Part shown: piece by piece, positions 9,179 through 17,249 of the stretch
How positions within the stretch are numbered: position 1 is the stretch's first letter
How the letters are laid out: the number at the start of each line of letters is the position of its first letter
Assembly: GCA_016278265.1 (NCBI GenBank)
Contig: JADQCE010000001.1
Span: 855,564 to 919,563 of the forward strand
Reading direction: 5' to 3'
DNA: 64,000 nucleotides
Source of the DNA: Halothiobacillus sp.
GTDB taxonomy: Bacteria > Pseudomonadota > Gammaproteobacteria > Halothiobacillales > Halothiobacillaceae
Notes under the pieces: generated by a model
Databases searched by the model: none
The model's input: the letters and a program-made list of their open reading frames with translations, nothing else
What the model was told of the DNA's origin: nothing
Made by a program: the position numbers and the translations under genes

Positions 9179-9981
9179 TGCGGACCCCTGTCCTGAGCGG
9201 CGTGTGCGTGTTGGGAGGGCAGGTGCGCGTTGAGGGCGGCATGTCCCATCGGGCAGTCCGCACCGTGCTGGCCGTACATCAGGCCCAGCATTTCCTCGGT
9301 GATGGCCGGCCCCTCGCCACTGACCAGCCAGCGATTGACCGCGATCACCTGCGAGACGGCCTGCCGGGTAATGCCGAGATCATGGCTGACCATCACCCGG
9401 GTGAGCGTGCCGCCGAGGTCTTCAAGGGTCTCGTGGATGCAGGCGCGCCCGTAGGGATCGATGTTGGAAAAGGGCTCGTCGAGCAGCAATAGCTCCGGTT
9501 CGGTGATCAGGGCGCGCGCGATCAACACGCGTTGCCGTTGCCCACCGGAGAGCGATCCGAATGGACGTTGCGCCAGTTCCTGGATCCCGGTGCGCTCCAG
9601 CGCCTGCCGGGCGCATTCCCGCTCGTCGGCGTGAAAACCGGGCCCGTGGCGGCGGCCGTGCGGCAGCCCCATCAGGACCACCTGTTCCACGGTGGCGGGG
9701 AACCCCGGCGCGAGGTTGCCGTGCTGCGGCACGTAACCGATTCGTTCCGGATGCCGGCCGGGCTTGTCGCCGAAAACGCGTACCGAGCCGGCATCCGGCC
9801 GGTAAAGGCCGAGTATCAGATGAAGAAGGGTCGTCTTGCCGCCACCGTTGGGCCCCACGATCACGGTGAACGCGCCGTGCGGGATCACCAGATCGATCGC
9901 CTCGAGGATGGGCTCGCGTTCGAAACGGAAACTCACGTTTTCCAGGACGATCGCGGCGGAATCAGGATCGGATGCCGTCAT
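9175..9981 (-). CDS. znuC: Zinc ABC transporter ATP-binding protein ZnuC
   Basis: The 268-residue ATPase has Walker A GPNGGGKTT, the ABC signature LSGGQRQRVLIARAL and Walker B ELLLLDEPFSNID. The C-terminal tail (from about residue 230) is rich in His and Cys: GQHGADCPMGHAALNAH then SQHAHAAQD. Such a tail is common in ZnuC and may bind zinc. It couples ATP hydrolysis to ZnuB at the inner membrane. It starts eight bases after the znuA stop. Confidence 0.92.
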   Translation of the reverse strand: MTASDPDSAAIVLENVSFRFEREPILEAIDLVIPHGAFTVIVGPNGGGKTTLLHLILGLYRPDAGSVRVFGDKPGRHPERIGYVPQHGNLAPGFPATVEQVVLMGLPHGRRHGPGFHADERECARQALERTGIQELAQRPFGSLSGGQRQRVLIARALITEPELLLLDEPFSNIDPYGRACIHETLEDLGGTLTRVMVSHDLGITRQAVSQVIAVNRWLVSGEGPAITEEMLGLMYGQHGADCPMGHAALNAHLPSQHAHAAQDRGPQ

Positions 9982-9989
9982 GGAGAGGA

Positions 9990-10967
9990 TCAGTGCTCGT
10001 CTTCGTGGTTGGTATCGGTCGCCGGCGTTGACGGTTCGAGCGCCTCGGCAAGCGTTGCGGCAATCGCCCGCATGCCCGCGGGCCAGTCGCGTGCCAGGGG
10101 GTCGAGTGTCAGCACCTCGCCGTCGATCTCGCGGGCAATGGTACGGGCCGCCCCCTGGGCGAACTGGGGTTCGATGAAGATTACCCGAATGTGATGGTCG
10201 CGCGCCTGCTCGATGATGCGCGCCAGTTCCCTCGGGGCGGGTTCCTTGCCCTCGACCTCGATCGGCATCTGCTCAAGCCCGTAACTCGCGCCGAAATAGC
10301 CGAAGGCTGGATGGAACACCAGGAACCGCCGCGTCGCCGGATCCATGCCGGTCAGGGCATCGAGAATAGCGCTGTCCAGGGTGTTGATCTGCTCGGCGAG
10401 TCGGCGAAAACCACGATGGAAGTCGGCGGCCCGCTCTGGCACGGCCTCGATCAACGCATCACGAATCGTCTCGGCTTGCAGCCGCACCAAGGGCGGGGAT
10501 AGCCAGACGTGAGGATCACGGGCCGCGTCATCGGGGGCCGCATCGTGGTCGTTTTCGCCATGATCGTGTCCCGCGTGGGCGATCATCGCCCGTCGCTGGA
10601 TGGTTGCCACGGTGTCGATGACGCTCATCTCTGGGTTGGCCGATCGAAAGCGCGGCAGCCAACCCTTCTCGAAGGGCACTCCGATGGAGAAATACAGTTC
10701 GGCACGCGACAGTGCCGCCATCTGTCGTGGCGTCGGCTCGTAGGTGACCGGCTCGGCGTTGGCCGGGACCATGACCTGCACGTCGACATGCTCACCGCCG
10801 ATGGTCTCGACGAAATACGCCTGCGGCGGGATCGAGACGGCCACGTCCAGGGTGGCCGCGCGCGCATTCAGGGCCAAGATCATGAGGACCATGCCGGCGA
10901 GGGCGAGACCCGTGGCGCCGAGTCGAGGCGCCAACAGGCGAGGAAGCGGCGAACGGTCGAGGATCAT
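9990..10967 (-). CDS. znuA: Zinc ABC transporter substrate-binding protein ZnuA
   Basis: This 325-residue periplasmic cluster-9 binding protein has an N-terminal signal sequence (GLALAGMVLMILALNARA). A His/Asp-rich loop (HAGHDHGENDHD) is followed by DPHVWLSPP with a zinc-ligand histidine. Further ligand regions are VFHPAFGYFGASYGL and IEPQFAQGAA. The C-terminus ends in an acidic-His tail (TNHEDEH). It captures zinc for ZnuBC. It is first in the operon and sits about 40 bases downstream of a Zur operator, so it should be repressed in zinc-replete cells. Confidence 0.92.
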   Translation of the reverse strand: MILDRSPLPRLLAPRLGATGLALAGMVLMILALNARAATLDVAVSIPPQAYFVETIGGEHVDVQVMVPANAEPVTYEPTPRQMAALSRAELYFSIGVPFEKGWLPRFRSANPEMSVIDTVATIQRRAMIAHAGHDHGENDHDAAPDDAARDPHVWLSPPLVRLQAETIRDALIEAVPERAADFHRGFRRLAEQINTLDSAILDALTGMDPATRRFLVFHPAFGYFGASYGLEQMPIEVEGKEPAPRELARIIEQARDHHIRVIFIEPQFAQGAARTIAREIDGEVLTLDPLARDWPAGMRAIAATLAEALEPSTPATDTNHEDEH

Positions 10968-11006
10968 GGGGCGGCTCTCCCGGGGGAATCGGTGCTAGGG
11001 CAAAAC

Positions 11007-11019
11007 GTTATTGTATAAC
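11007..11019 (-). promoter_or_regulatory. Zur operator upstream of znuABC
   Basis: GTTATTGTATAAC has perfect five-base arms (GTTAT and ATAAC) around a three-base centre. It matches the core of the enterobacterial Zur box GTTATAWTATAAC in both arms and spacing. It lies 40-52 bases upstream of the znuA start, between znuA and the convergent end of the transglutaminase gene. The function is inferred from the match and the downstream genes; no zur gene is in the window. Confidence 0.8.
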
Positions 11020-11065
11020 ACCAAGGCTAGGGTAGGTGCCAGTCCTGGTGCTGACCGACCGAGTT

Positions 11066-13054
11066 TCATGCCCGCCGCATCGGCCATCGTCCGCGCCAGA
11101 ACAGTCGCCGATGCAGGTTGGCCAGTCGCGTCGTCAACAGGGCTGACTGGCGTCGACTCGGTGAGCGCGCGTAGCGGGTCGCTTCCAGCAACTGACCGAC
11201 TCGACGCAGATCTTCGGTGGCAAAGGGCAGGGCCACTGCCGCACGGCGCAGTAGCGCGCGCTCGGATTCCGGGTTGTCACGGTGAATGCCCAGTCGCGCC
11301 AGGTCATCCTGGAGTCGCATCCAGAGGTATTCGGCCTCGCTGCCTGCCTGCCGTCGGCGTTCACGACGCGCGATAAGTACGAGCAGCCCCCACCAGGTCA
11401 GCACCGCCACACCCAATGCCCACAGCGCCGCCCAGACGGGATGATTCATCGCTAGCCCCAGTTTGCCGAGCCATTCGTGCTGCAGCCGTCCGTCATAGCC
11501 GAGCACGTACTGGTTCCAGCGATTGTCCATCTGTTCGGCCAGTAATCGCATCTGTCGGCCGAACGACCCCTCCGCCCGGCGAACGGTGGCCGGCAGGTTG
11601 GCATCGTCGGCCATCGAGCGGGCAATGCCCTCCTGGATGCGTTCGGGCGCGACCGCCGCGGTGGGATCGACACGTTGCCAGCCATCGTCTGCGGTCCACA
11701 CCTCGGCCCAGGCATGCGCATCGGACTGGCGCACCACCAGGTAGTCGCCGTTGAATTCACCGCCCTGATAGCCGGTCACCACCCGGGCCGGCACGTCGGC
11801 GGCACGCATGAGGCGGACGAACGCATCGGCGTAGTCCGCGCAGTAACCCCGTTGTGTCTCGAACAGGAAGGTGTCGGCCCGATCCGCGCCCTCCCGTCGC
11901 CCGGGGGAGCGGCTGTACTCGAAGTTCTGTTCGCGGAAATAGCTGAGGGCCAGCTCGATACGTTCAGCCGGTGGTCGATCGCGCCAGTCTTGGGCCAGAT
12001 CGGCGAGCAAGGGGTTGAGTCCGCCCAGCGCGAGGTACTGTTGTCGCCGAAAGCGCGGCAGGCCACCGACGTCGAGTCGGTAGTCGAGTGCCGAGGTCAG
12101 TTGGTATCGCAGTCGATCGTCGATCGGGCGTTCGCGTTGGACGACAAGATTGCCGTCGACCCGGCTTCCGGCCGGTGTGTCGATGGCGGCGGCAAGGCTG
12201 GGCAATTGACGGGCGTCTGTCGGCTCCAAGGTGATCTCGTAGGTTACTCGCGAGTCGTCCAGTGTTTCCAGCCGCGGCGTACCGGCCACCGGATCGGCAA
12301 TCCAGCTCTCCGGGTCGTCCTCGGCAAAACCGCTCATCACGAACACGCGCCAGTAGCGCTGTTCGGGAGGAATCGGTGAGCCGTCGAAACGTACCCGGAA
12401 CGCAGGGCTCGGATCTTCGGCGAGTTCGTCGAATTGCCCCGGGCGCATTTGTTCGGACAGTCCGGTCTGCGCCTGACCACCCGGCTGTTCAACGCCCCAA
12501 AGGGCACCCGGTGGGCGGGGGAACAGGGCAAAGAGGATCAGGGTGAATGGCAGGCCGAGCAGCAGCAGGCGCCCGGCCTCCCGCAGGCGTTGTCCGAGGT
12601 GGTGTGCCGTCGGTGCGGTCGGCTGGCTGATTCCCATCCAGGCACCCACCAGCAGCCAGAACAGGACCATGACCAGGGCGAAAATAACGATCGCCTGATC
12701 GAACAACAGCACGCTGATTAGCAGGAAGAACGCCAGCAGCAGCACGCCGTACTGGTCGCGGGTCTCGTGGGTTTCCAGCAACTTGAAGCCGGCGGCGACG
12801 ACCAGCAGGGCCACCCCGGCATCCCGGCCCCACAGCGCATGGAAATGCAGGGCGACCACCGCGGTGCTGGCCGTGGCAAGGAGCAGCAACAACCAGCGGG
12901 GCGGCAAGGGAAAGCCGCTGACCTCATGTACACGCCGCCAGGTGAATGCGGCGATGACGATCGGCAGCACCGCCCAGGGCAGGTGGGGCAGCAATAGCCC
13001 GACCGAGCCGACCAGCACCAGCCAGAGCAACGGATCGAGTCGTGCCACTGCCAT
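11066..13054 (-). CDS. DUF3488/transglutaminase-like membrane protein (TgpA family)
   Basis: The 662-residue protein begins with about six transmembrane helices (residues 1-200), then an extracytoplasmic transglutaminase-like domain, then another TM helix near 555 and a cytoplasmic tail. The catalytic triad is present: Cys in RGYCADYADAF, His in SDAHAWAEVW and Asp in QRVDPTAAV. TgpA in Pseudomonas aeruginosa is an essential protein of this architecture, but its substrate is unknown. The gene starts in a four-base overlap with the DUF58 gene and follows a MoxR ATPase, the standard three-gene cluster. Confidence 0.9.
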   Translation of the reverse strand: MAVARLDPLLWLVLVGSVGLLLPHLPWAVLPIVIAAFTWRRVHEVSGFPLPPRWLLLLLATASTAVVALHFHALWGRDAGVALLVVAAGFKLLETHETRDQYGVLLLAFFLLISVLLFDQAIVIFALVMVLFWLLVGAWMGISQPTAPTAHHLGQRLREAGRLLLLGLPFTLILFALFPRPPGALWGVEQPGGQAQTGLSEQMRPGQFDELAEDPSPAFRVRFDGSPIPPEQRYWRVFVMSGFAEDDPESWIADPVAGTPRLETLDDSRVTYEITLEPTDARQLPSLAAAIDTPAGSRVDGNLVVQRERPIDDRLRYQLTSALDYRLDVGGLPRFRRQQYLALGGLNPLLADLAQDWRDRPPAERIELALSYFREQNFEYSRSPGRREGADRADTFLFETQRGYCADYADAFVRLMRAADVPARVVTGYQGGEFNGDYLVVRQSDAHAWAEVWTADDGWQRVDPTAAVAPERIQEGIARSMADDANLPATVRRAEGSFGRQMRLLAEQMDNRWNQYVLGYDGRLQHEWLGKLGLAMNHPVWAALWALGVAVLTWWGLLVLIARRERRRQAGSEAEYLWMRLQDDLARLGIHRDNPESERALLRRAAVALPFATEDLRRVGQLLEATRYARSPSRRQSALLTTRLANLHRRLFWRGRWPMRRA

Positions 13055-13992
13055 CAGTACGGATCCCCAGGGGCCACGTGGTCGAATCCCTGGTCATCGC
13101 GCTGACGGCCGAAACGGGCCAATCGCTGCAGGGCGGTCTGGTATCGCTGGGCGGGGTTCGTGGTGGCCGATGCGTCCAGGTCATCCTCGCCAGGCAGGCG
13201 CAGCACCCAGGGCCGTTGCGCGCGTTTGAGGTCCATCAGGCGTTCGGTCATAGCCGAAAGGCGCGTTTCGCGTGGCCCGACGAATGCCTCGTAGTCGACG
13301 AGTTCGGGATCGGGCCGTTCGCTGTCCGCCTCCGGGTGACGGGTCAGCAGTTGGCCCGTTTTGGCGTAGTGACGGAAGACGACATGGCGGATCGGATCGC
13401 CGGGGTGATAGCTGCGCAGGCGCGTCGGGTCGCCCTCCAGGCTCGCCTGGTCGCCCGGGTCGTCGCTTTCTGTCCGTTGGCCCTGGTCGATCCCTTCGAT
13501 CGGGGCGGGATGAACCCACTGACCGATCCCCGGAGAGAACCGCCGCCGGACCGTCCAGAGCCCGAGCGGATAGGGCGTCTCGAGGGTGATTTCCGGGAGA
13601 GGCAAATAGCCGCGCGGTTCGCCGGGCAGGGTCATCGAGGCGATCGTGGAACCCGGCGGGGAAAGGGCGGTATGTTCGACGGTTTCCTCGAGGCCGGCAT
13701 CGACCCGCAGCGGCGGCACGGTCGCGTGGCTGGTGAACTCGATGGAGACCGTGCCGGCCTCCCCGGCGGCACGCATGCCGGGCGGAATAACACGGACTCG
13801 CACCGCGGACAGGGCGCGCCAGCCCTGCCAGGCGCTGTTGATCATCAGGGCGATCATCATGAAGGCGATCAGGAAGATGAGGTTGTTGCCGTAGTTGATC
13901 GCCGCGAGCAGCATGGCCACCGTGATGATCGCCAGGCCCAGGCCGAATCGGCGCGGACGGATCTGCAGGGGTGAGAGCGTCTGCTGGGGCAC
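13054..13992 (-). CDS. DUF58 domain-containing membrane protein
   Basis: The 312-residue protein has two adjacent N-terminal transmembrane helices (LAIITVAMLLAAINYG and LIFLIAFMMIALMI) followed by a soluble beta-rich part. The DUF58 signature occurs around residues 205-225 as HPGDPIRHVVFRHYAKTG, where the usual tryptophan is replaced by phenylalanine. Start is a GTG at 13992 preceded by AGAGG at a good distance. DUF58 proteins partner MoxR ATPases and transglutaminase proteins. Their role is thought to involve assembly or maturation of envelope proteins, but it is not established. Confidence 0.87.
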   Translation of the reverse strand: MPQQTLSPLQIRPRRFGLGLAIITVAMLLAAINYGNNLIFLIAFMMIALMINSAWQGWRALSAVRVRVIPPGMRAAGEAGTVSIEFTSHATVPPLRVDAGLEETVEHTALSPPGSTIASMTLPGEPRGYLPLPEITLETPYPLGLWTVRRRFSPGIGQWVHPAPIEGIDQGQRTESDDPGDQASLEGDPTRLRSYHPGDPIRHVVFRHYAKTGQLLTRHPEADSERPDPELVDYEAFVGPRETRLSAMTERLMDLKRAQRPWVLRLPGEDDLDASATTNPAQRYQTALQRLARFGRQRDDQGFDHVAPGDPY

Positions 13993-14043
13993 AGTGGAAC
14001 CTCTGCACGTTTCGATGGTGCCTCTGCGGGACCGAGGGTGGGG

Positions 14044-14964
14044 CTACGGTGTCGGCACGCGCTCCAGCAACAGATCGGCCGCATCGCGTCCGTCGTGCCC
14101 GTCCATCCCGACCCGGTGGTTGACCAGGTCCGGCAACACCGCCTGCACGTCATCGGGCAGGACGTGATCTCGCTGGTCGATCAGGGCCCAGGCCCGGGCG
14201 AGACTCAGCAACGTCAAACCGGCACGTGGTGAGAGCCCCACGCGGAACTCGGGCGCCTCGCGGCTGGCGGCCAACAGTGACTGCACGTAGCCGGCAATCC
14301 GCGTGGCGACGTGCACGCGCGCCGCCTCCGCTCGCAGTCGCTGCAGCCCCTCGGCATCGACGATCGGTTCGACCTCGGCAAGGTGTGCCCGTCCACCGCC
14401 GGAAAGCAACATTTCGCGTTCGGTGTCTGCATCCGGGTAGCCCAGACGAATCACCATGGCGAAGCGATCGAGTTGCGATTCGGGCAGGGGATAGGTGCCG
14501 GCCTGGTCGAGCGGGTTCTGGGTGGCAATCACAAAGAAGACCGCCGGCAACGGGTAGCGCTTGCCGTCGACCGAGACCTGGCGTTCTTCCATGGCCTCGA
14601 GCAACGCGCTCTGCACCTTGGGCGGGGCGCGGTTGATCTCGTCGGCCAGCAGCATCTGGGTGAAGACCGGCCCGGGCATGAAACGAAAACCCGAGGGGGC
14701 ACCCGTGCCGCCGGGCTGGAAGATCGAACTGCCCACCACGTCGGCCGGCAGCATGTCGGCGGTGAACTGCAGGCGCGTGAACGACAGGCCGAGCACCTTG
14801 GCGAGGGTGTGGGCGAGGGTTGTCTTGCCCAGCCCCGGCAGGTCCTCGATCAACAGGTGACCGCCGGCGAGGATGCAGGTCAGCGCCTTGCGAATCGCCG
14901 GGCGCTGGCCGACAACGACCGAGCCGGTGCGATCGATGATGCTCGGGCAGATGGTGGCATCCAT
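14044..14964 (-). CDS. MoxR-family AAA+ ATPase
   Basis: The 306-residue AAA+ protein has Walker A DLPGLGKTTLAH, Walker B LLADEINRAPPKVQSALLEAMEE with its arginine/glutamate switch (split: LLADEINRAP and QSALLEAMEE), and sensor 1 FFVIATQNPLDQAGTYPLPE, of which ATQNP is diagnostic. MoxR proteins act as chaperone-like ATPases for metal-centre or envelope protein assembly. The start is the ATG at 14964; the open frame runs further upstream only through the spacer. It leads the MoxR-DUF58-TgpA operon and lies 21 bases downstream of ycaO, so ycaO may share the transcript. Confidence 0.9.
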   Translation of the reverse strand: MDATICPSIIDRTGSVVVGQRPAIRKALTCILAGGHLLIEDLPGLGKTTLAHTLAKVLGLSFTRLQFTADMLPADVVGSSIFQPGGTGAPSGFRFMPGPVFTQMLLADEINRAPPKVQSALLEAMEERQVSVDGKRYPLPAVFFVIATQNPLDQAGTYPLPESQLDRFAMVIRLGYPDADTEREMLLSGGGRAHLAEVEPIVDAEGLQRLRAEAARVHVATRIAGYVQSLLAASREAPEFRVGLSPRAGLTLLSLARAWALIDQRDHVLPDDVQAVLPDLVNHRVGMDGHDGRDAADLLLERVPTP

Positions 14965-14984
14965 GCGTGTCCAGTGCTCCTCGT

Positions 14985-16778
14985 TCAGTTGCGTCGATCC
15001 AGTTTTGCCTGATAGGCGCGCCGGTAGGCGTCGATTAGCGCGGCATGTCGCGGTTCGTTGCGAAACCCCGCCTCCAGCCCCGTCAGCGGGTGATAGCCCC
15101 ATTGCCCGGCCAGTACCTGACCGGCCTGATTGACCAGGTCACCCGGGAACAGGGCGGCAAGCGATTGGCGGGTCGCTTGCGCCGTCAGGCCCGCCTCCTG
15201 TTGCAGTTGCCACAGCACCTGGGCGGCACGGTAGCGCTGCTGTCGTTGTTCAGGCAGCGGCGGGACACTGGCCAGCCAGTCGATATCCATGCCGATGTCC
15301 TCGGGTTCCCGTGGGCTGACCGAGTCGGCGTGCAGGCGGGCGAGCACCTCGATTTCGCCGATCCGCGTGCCGGCCCAGATCGATTCCGGTCCGGCGCATA
15401 GGCCGATCACGTCGGTCACCGGGGTGAGCGGATCAAGGGCGAGATCGGCGATCGTCTCGGCAAAGTCCCCGCTTTCCTCGGGGGTGAGTCGGTCGAGCCG
15501 CTGGAAGTAGGGCAACAGCCTCAGGCCAAGGTTGTTGTTGCGCTCGATCAACTCCTCGACCGGGTAGATCTCGGAGACATCCGGCACCAGGATTCGGCAG
15601 GCCGGCAGGCCCAGGTGCCCGAAATCGGCGATGTAGACGTCGTGGCCCAGCTCGTGGAACGTGGCGACCAGTGCCTTTTCGTATTCGACGTTCTGCTCGT
15701 GGCGGGTCATGTCGGCGACGTCGGCGGCATCCATGCCCCAGGGGGTGAACGGATAGTCCGGCTCGTCGCGCAGCATCTGCCAGGGCAGGATGCCGGAGGA
15801 GTCGATGAAGTGCAGCTCGATGTTGTCGGGATCGGCGGCGAGCTCCTGGTCGGCCGTCGGTGCCGGGAAGGCGTGCAGGTCATCGAGATCGCGGCCCTGG
15901 ACCAGCTCGGTCAGCGTGCGCTCGAGCGCGACGTCGAAGCGCGGGTGGGCGCCGAAGGACGCGAACACGCCACCGGTCTGCGGGTCGTAGAGCAATACGC
16001 AGATCACCGGGAAACGCCCGCCCAGCGAGGCGTCGAAGGCACGCGCCGCGAAACCCGACTCGTTCAACGCCTCGAGGGAGGCAAGGCTGGCCGGGAAGCG
16101 TTCCATGACCTCCGTCGGGATCTCCGGCAGGGCGATGCCCTCGACGATGATCTGCTCCTTGACCGAACGCTCGAAGACTTCCGAAAGGCCCTGGGTATGG
16201 GTTTCGGCCAGCGTGTTGCCCGCTGAGAGCCCGTTGGAGACGTAGAGGTTGCCGACGACATTGACCGGGAAGTAGATCGTGGCCCCGTCGCGCTGGCGTA
16301 CGAACGGCAGGGCGCAGATCCGATCGGTCTCGCCGCTGTTGAGATCCGCCCAGTCGGCGGTGGACTCGAGGGTGTCGCCCCCGTAGAAGCTCCACAGTCG
16401 GTCGTCGAGCAACCCGTCAGGGCGTTCGCCCGGGCGGTCGAGGGTGAACCACCGCTCGGCGGGATCGTGCAGGGTGCCGCCATCGACGCTGGCAAGCTCG
16501 CGATGCCAGTGGAAGTCGGCAAAAAAGTATTGCGAGGCCAGTCGTTCGACGAACTCGCCCAGCGCGGAGGCCAATGCCGCCTCGCGGGTCGCCCCTTTGC
16601 CGTTGGTGAAGAGTGCCGGGCATCCTCGATCCTTGATGTGCACCGACCAGCAGTTGGGCAGCGGGTTGCGCCACAGGCTGGGCTCGATGTCGAAGCCGAG
16701 TTCGGTCAGTCGGTCCTGGACGCGGGCGATGGTGTCTTCGAGCGGCGCTTCCTTGCCGGGGATCAGGGTTTCAGTCAT
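14985..16778 (-). CDS. ycaO: YcaO, ribosomal protein S12 methylthiotransferase accessory factor
   Basis: The 597-residue protein aligns in memory with E. coli YcaO from its first residues (MTETLIPGKEAPLEDTIAR; E. coli begins MTQTFIPGKDAALEDSIAR). The ATP-binding YcaO core includes NGKGATREAALASALGEFVER and NTLAETHTQGLSEVFER. YcaO proteins use ATP to activate amide backbones. In E. coli the protein is linked genetically to RimO-dependent beta-methylthiolation of S12. It carries the long C-terminal TPR-like region of the E. coli type (about residues 440-597). No azole-peptide precursor or dehydrogenase is adjacent, which argues against a thiazole/oxazole peptide cluster. Confidence 0.9.
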   Translation of the reverse strand: MTETLIPGKEAPLEDTIARVQDRLTELGFDIEPSLWRNPLPNCWSVHIKDRGCPALFTNGKGATREAALASALGEFVERLASQYFFADFHWHRELASVDGGTLHDPAERWFTLDRPGERPDGLLDDRLWSFYGGDTLESTADWADLNSGETDRICALPFVRQRDGATIYFPVNVVGNLYVSNGLSAGNTLAETHTQGLSEVFERSVKEQIIVEGIALPEIPTEVMERFPASLASLEALNESGFAARAFDASLGGRFPVICVLLYDPQTGGVFASFGAHPRFDVALERTLTELVQGRDLDDLHAFPAPTADQELAADPDNIELHFIDSSGILPWQMLRDEPDYPFTPWGMDAADVADMTRHEQNVEYEKALVATFHELGHDVYIADFGHLGLPACRILVPDVSEIYPVEELIERNNNLGLRLLPYFQRLDRLTPEESGDFAETIADLALDPLTPVTDVIGLCAGPESIWAGTRIGEIEVLARLHADSVSPREPEDIGMDIDWLASVPPLPEQRQQRYRAAQVLWQLQQEAGLTAQATRQSLAALFPGDLVNQAGQVLAGQWGYHPLTGLEAGFRNEPRHAALIDAYRRAYQAKLDRRN

Positions 16779-16823
16779 TCGGGGATCTTGTCTAGGCGAG
16801 CATGGAAAAGAGGTCGGAGGAAG

Positions 16824-17192
16824 TCAGAAAAGCACCAGCAGGCTCACCCGCCGCAGCTCGGAGGCGAGCACGGTGTAGGTGCGCAGGGCCGCCGACGTGT
16901 CCATGTACTCGATGCCCACCCCCCGGCGCATCAGGGCGGCCGACAGGGCAGGCGGGCCCATGCGGGTACGACTGCCGGTGCCGATGATGATCACTTCCGG
17001 GTCGTCGCGCAGCAGCAGCGATTCACCCTGTTCCGACAGGGCGTCCAGATCGGCAACCGACACGTCGGCATCCAGTGACTCGGGCGTCAGCAGAAAGGTC
17101 TGCCGAAGCTCCTGGTCGTTGACGGTCACATGGGAATCGGAGAAGTCGCGGATCACGAATCGGAGACCGCGATCGTCCTGGGTCAGGCGCAT
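16824..17192 (-). CDS. Mth938-like domain protein (DUF498)
   Basis: This 122-residue single-domain protein matches the Mth938/NDUFAF3-like fold family: an N-terminal DFSDSHVTVNDQ segment, a central VIIIGTGSRTRMGPPALSAALMRRGVGIEYMDT (recognisable by IIIGTG and GIEYMDT) and a C-terminal AAL..YTVLASELRRVSLLV helix. Its biochemical role is unknown in bacteria; mitochondrial relatives help assemble complex I. It lies between recD and ycaO in the same orientation. Confidence 0.8.
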   Translation of the reverse strand: MRLTQDDRGLRFVIRDFSDSHVTVNDQELRQTFLLTPESLDADVSVADLDALSEQGESLLLRDDPEVIIIGTGSRTRMGPPALSAALMRRGVGIEYMDTSAALRTYTVLASELRRVSLLVLF

Positions 17193-17249
17193 GGCGTTGT
17201 TACGTCGGCGTGGGTGTCGGGCTAGCGTAAAGGCTCGTTGGCTCTAGCG

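Noticed and set aside
14985..17192. A thiazole/oxazole-modified peptide cluster around the YcaO gene
   Set aside because: The protein is the E. coli-type YcaO with a TPR-like C-terminus. No precursor peptide, dehydrogenase or E1-like partner is nearby.
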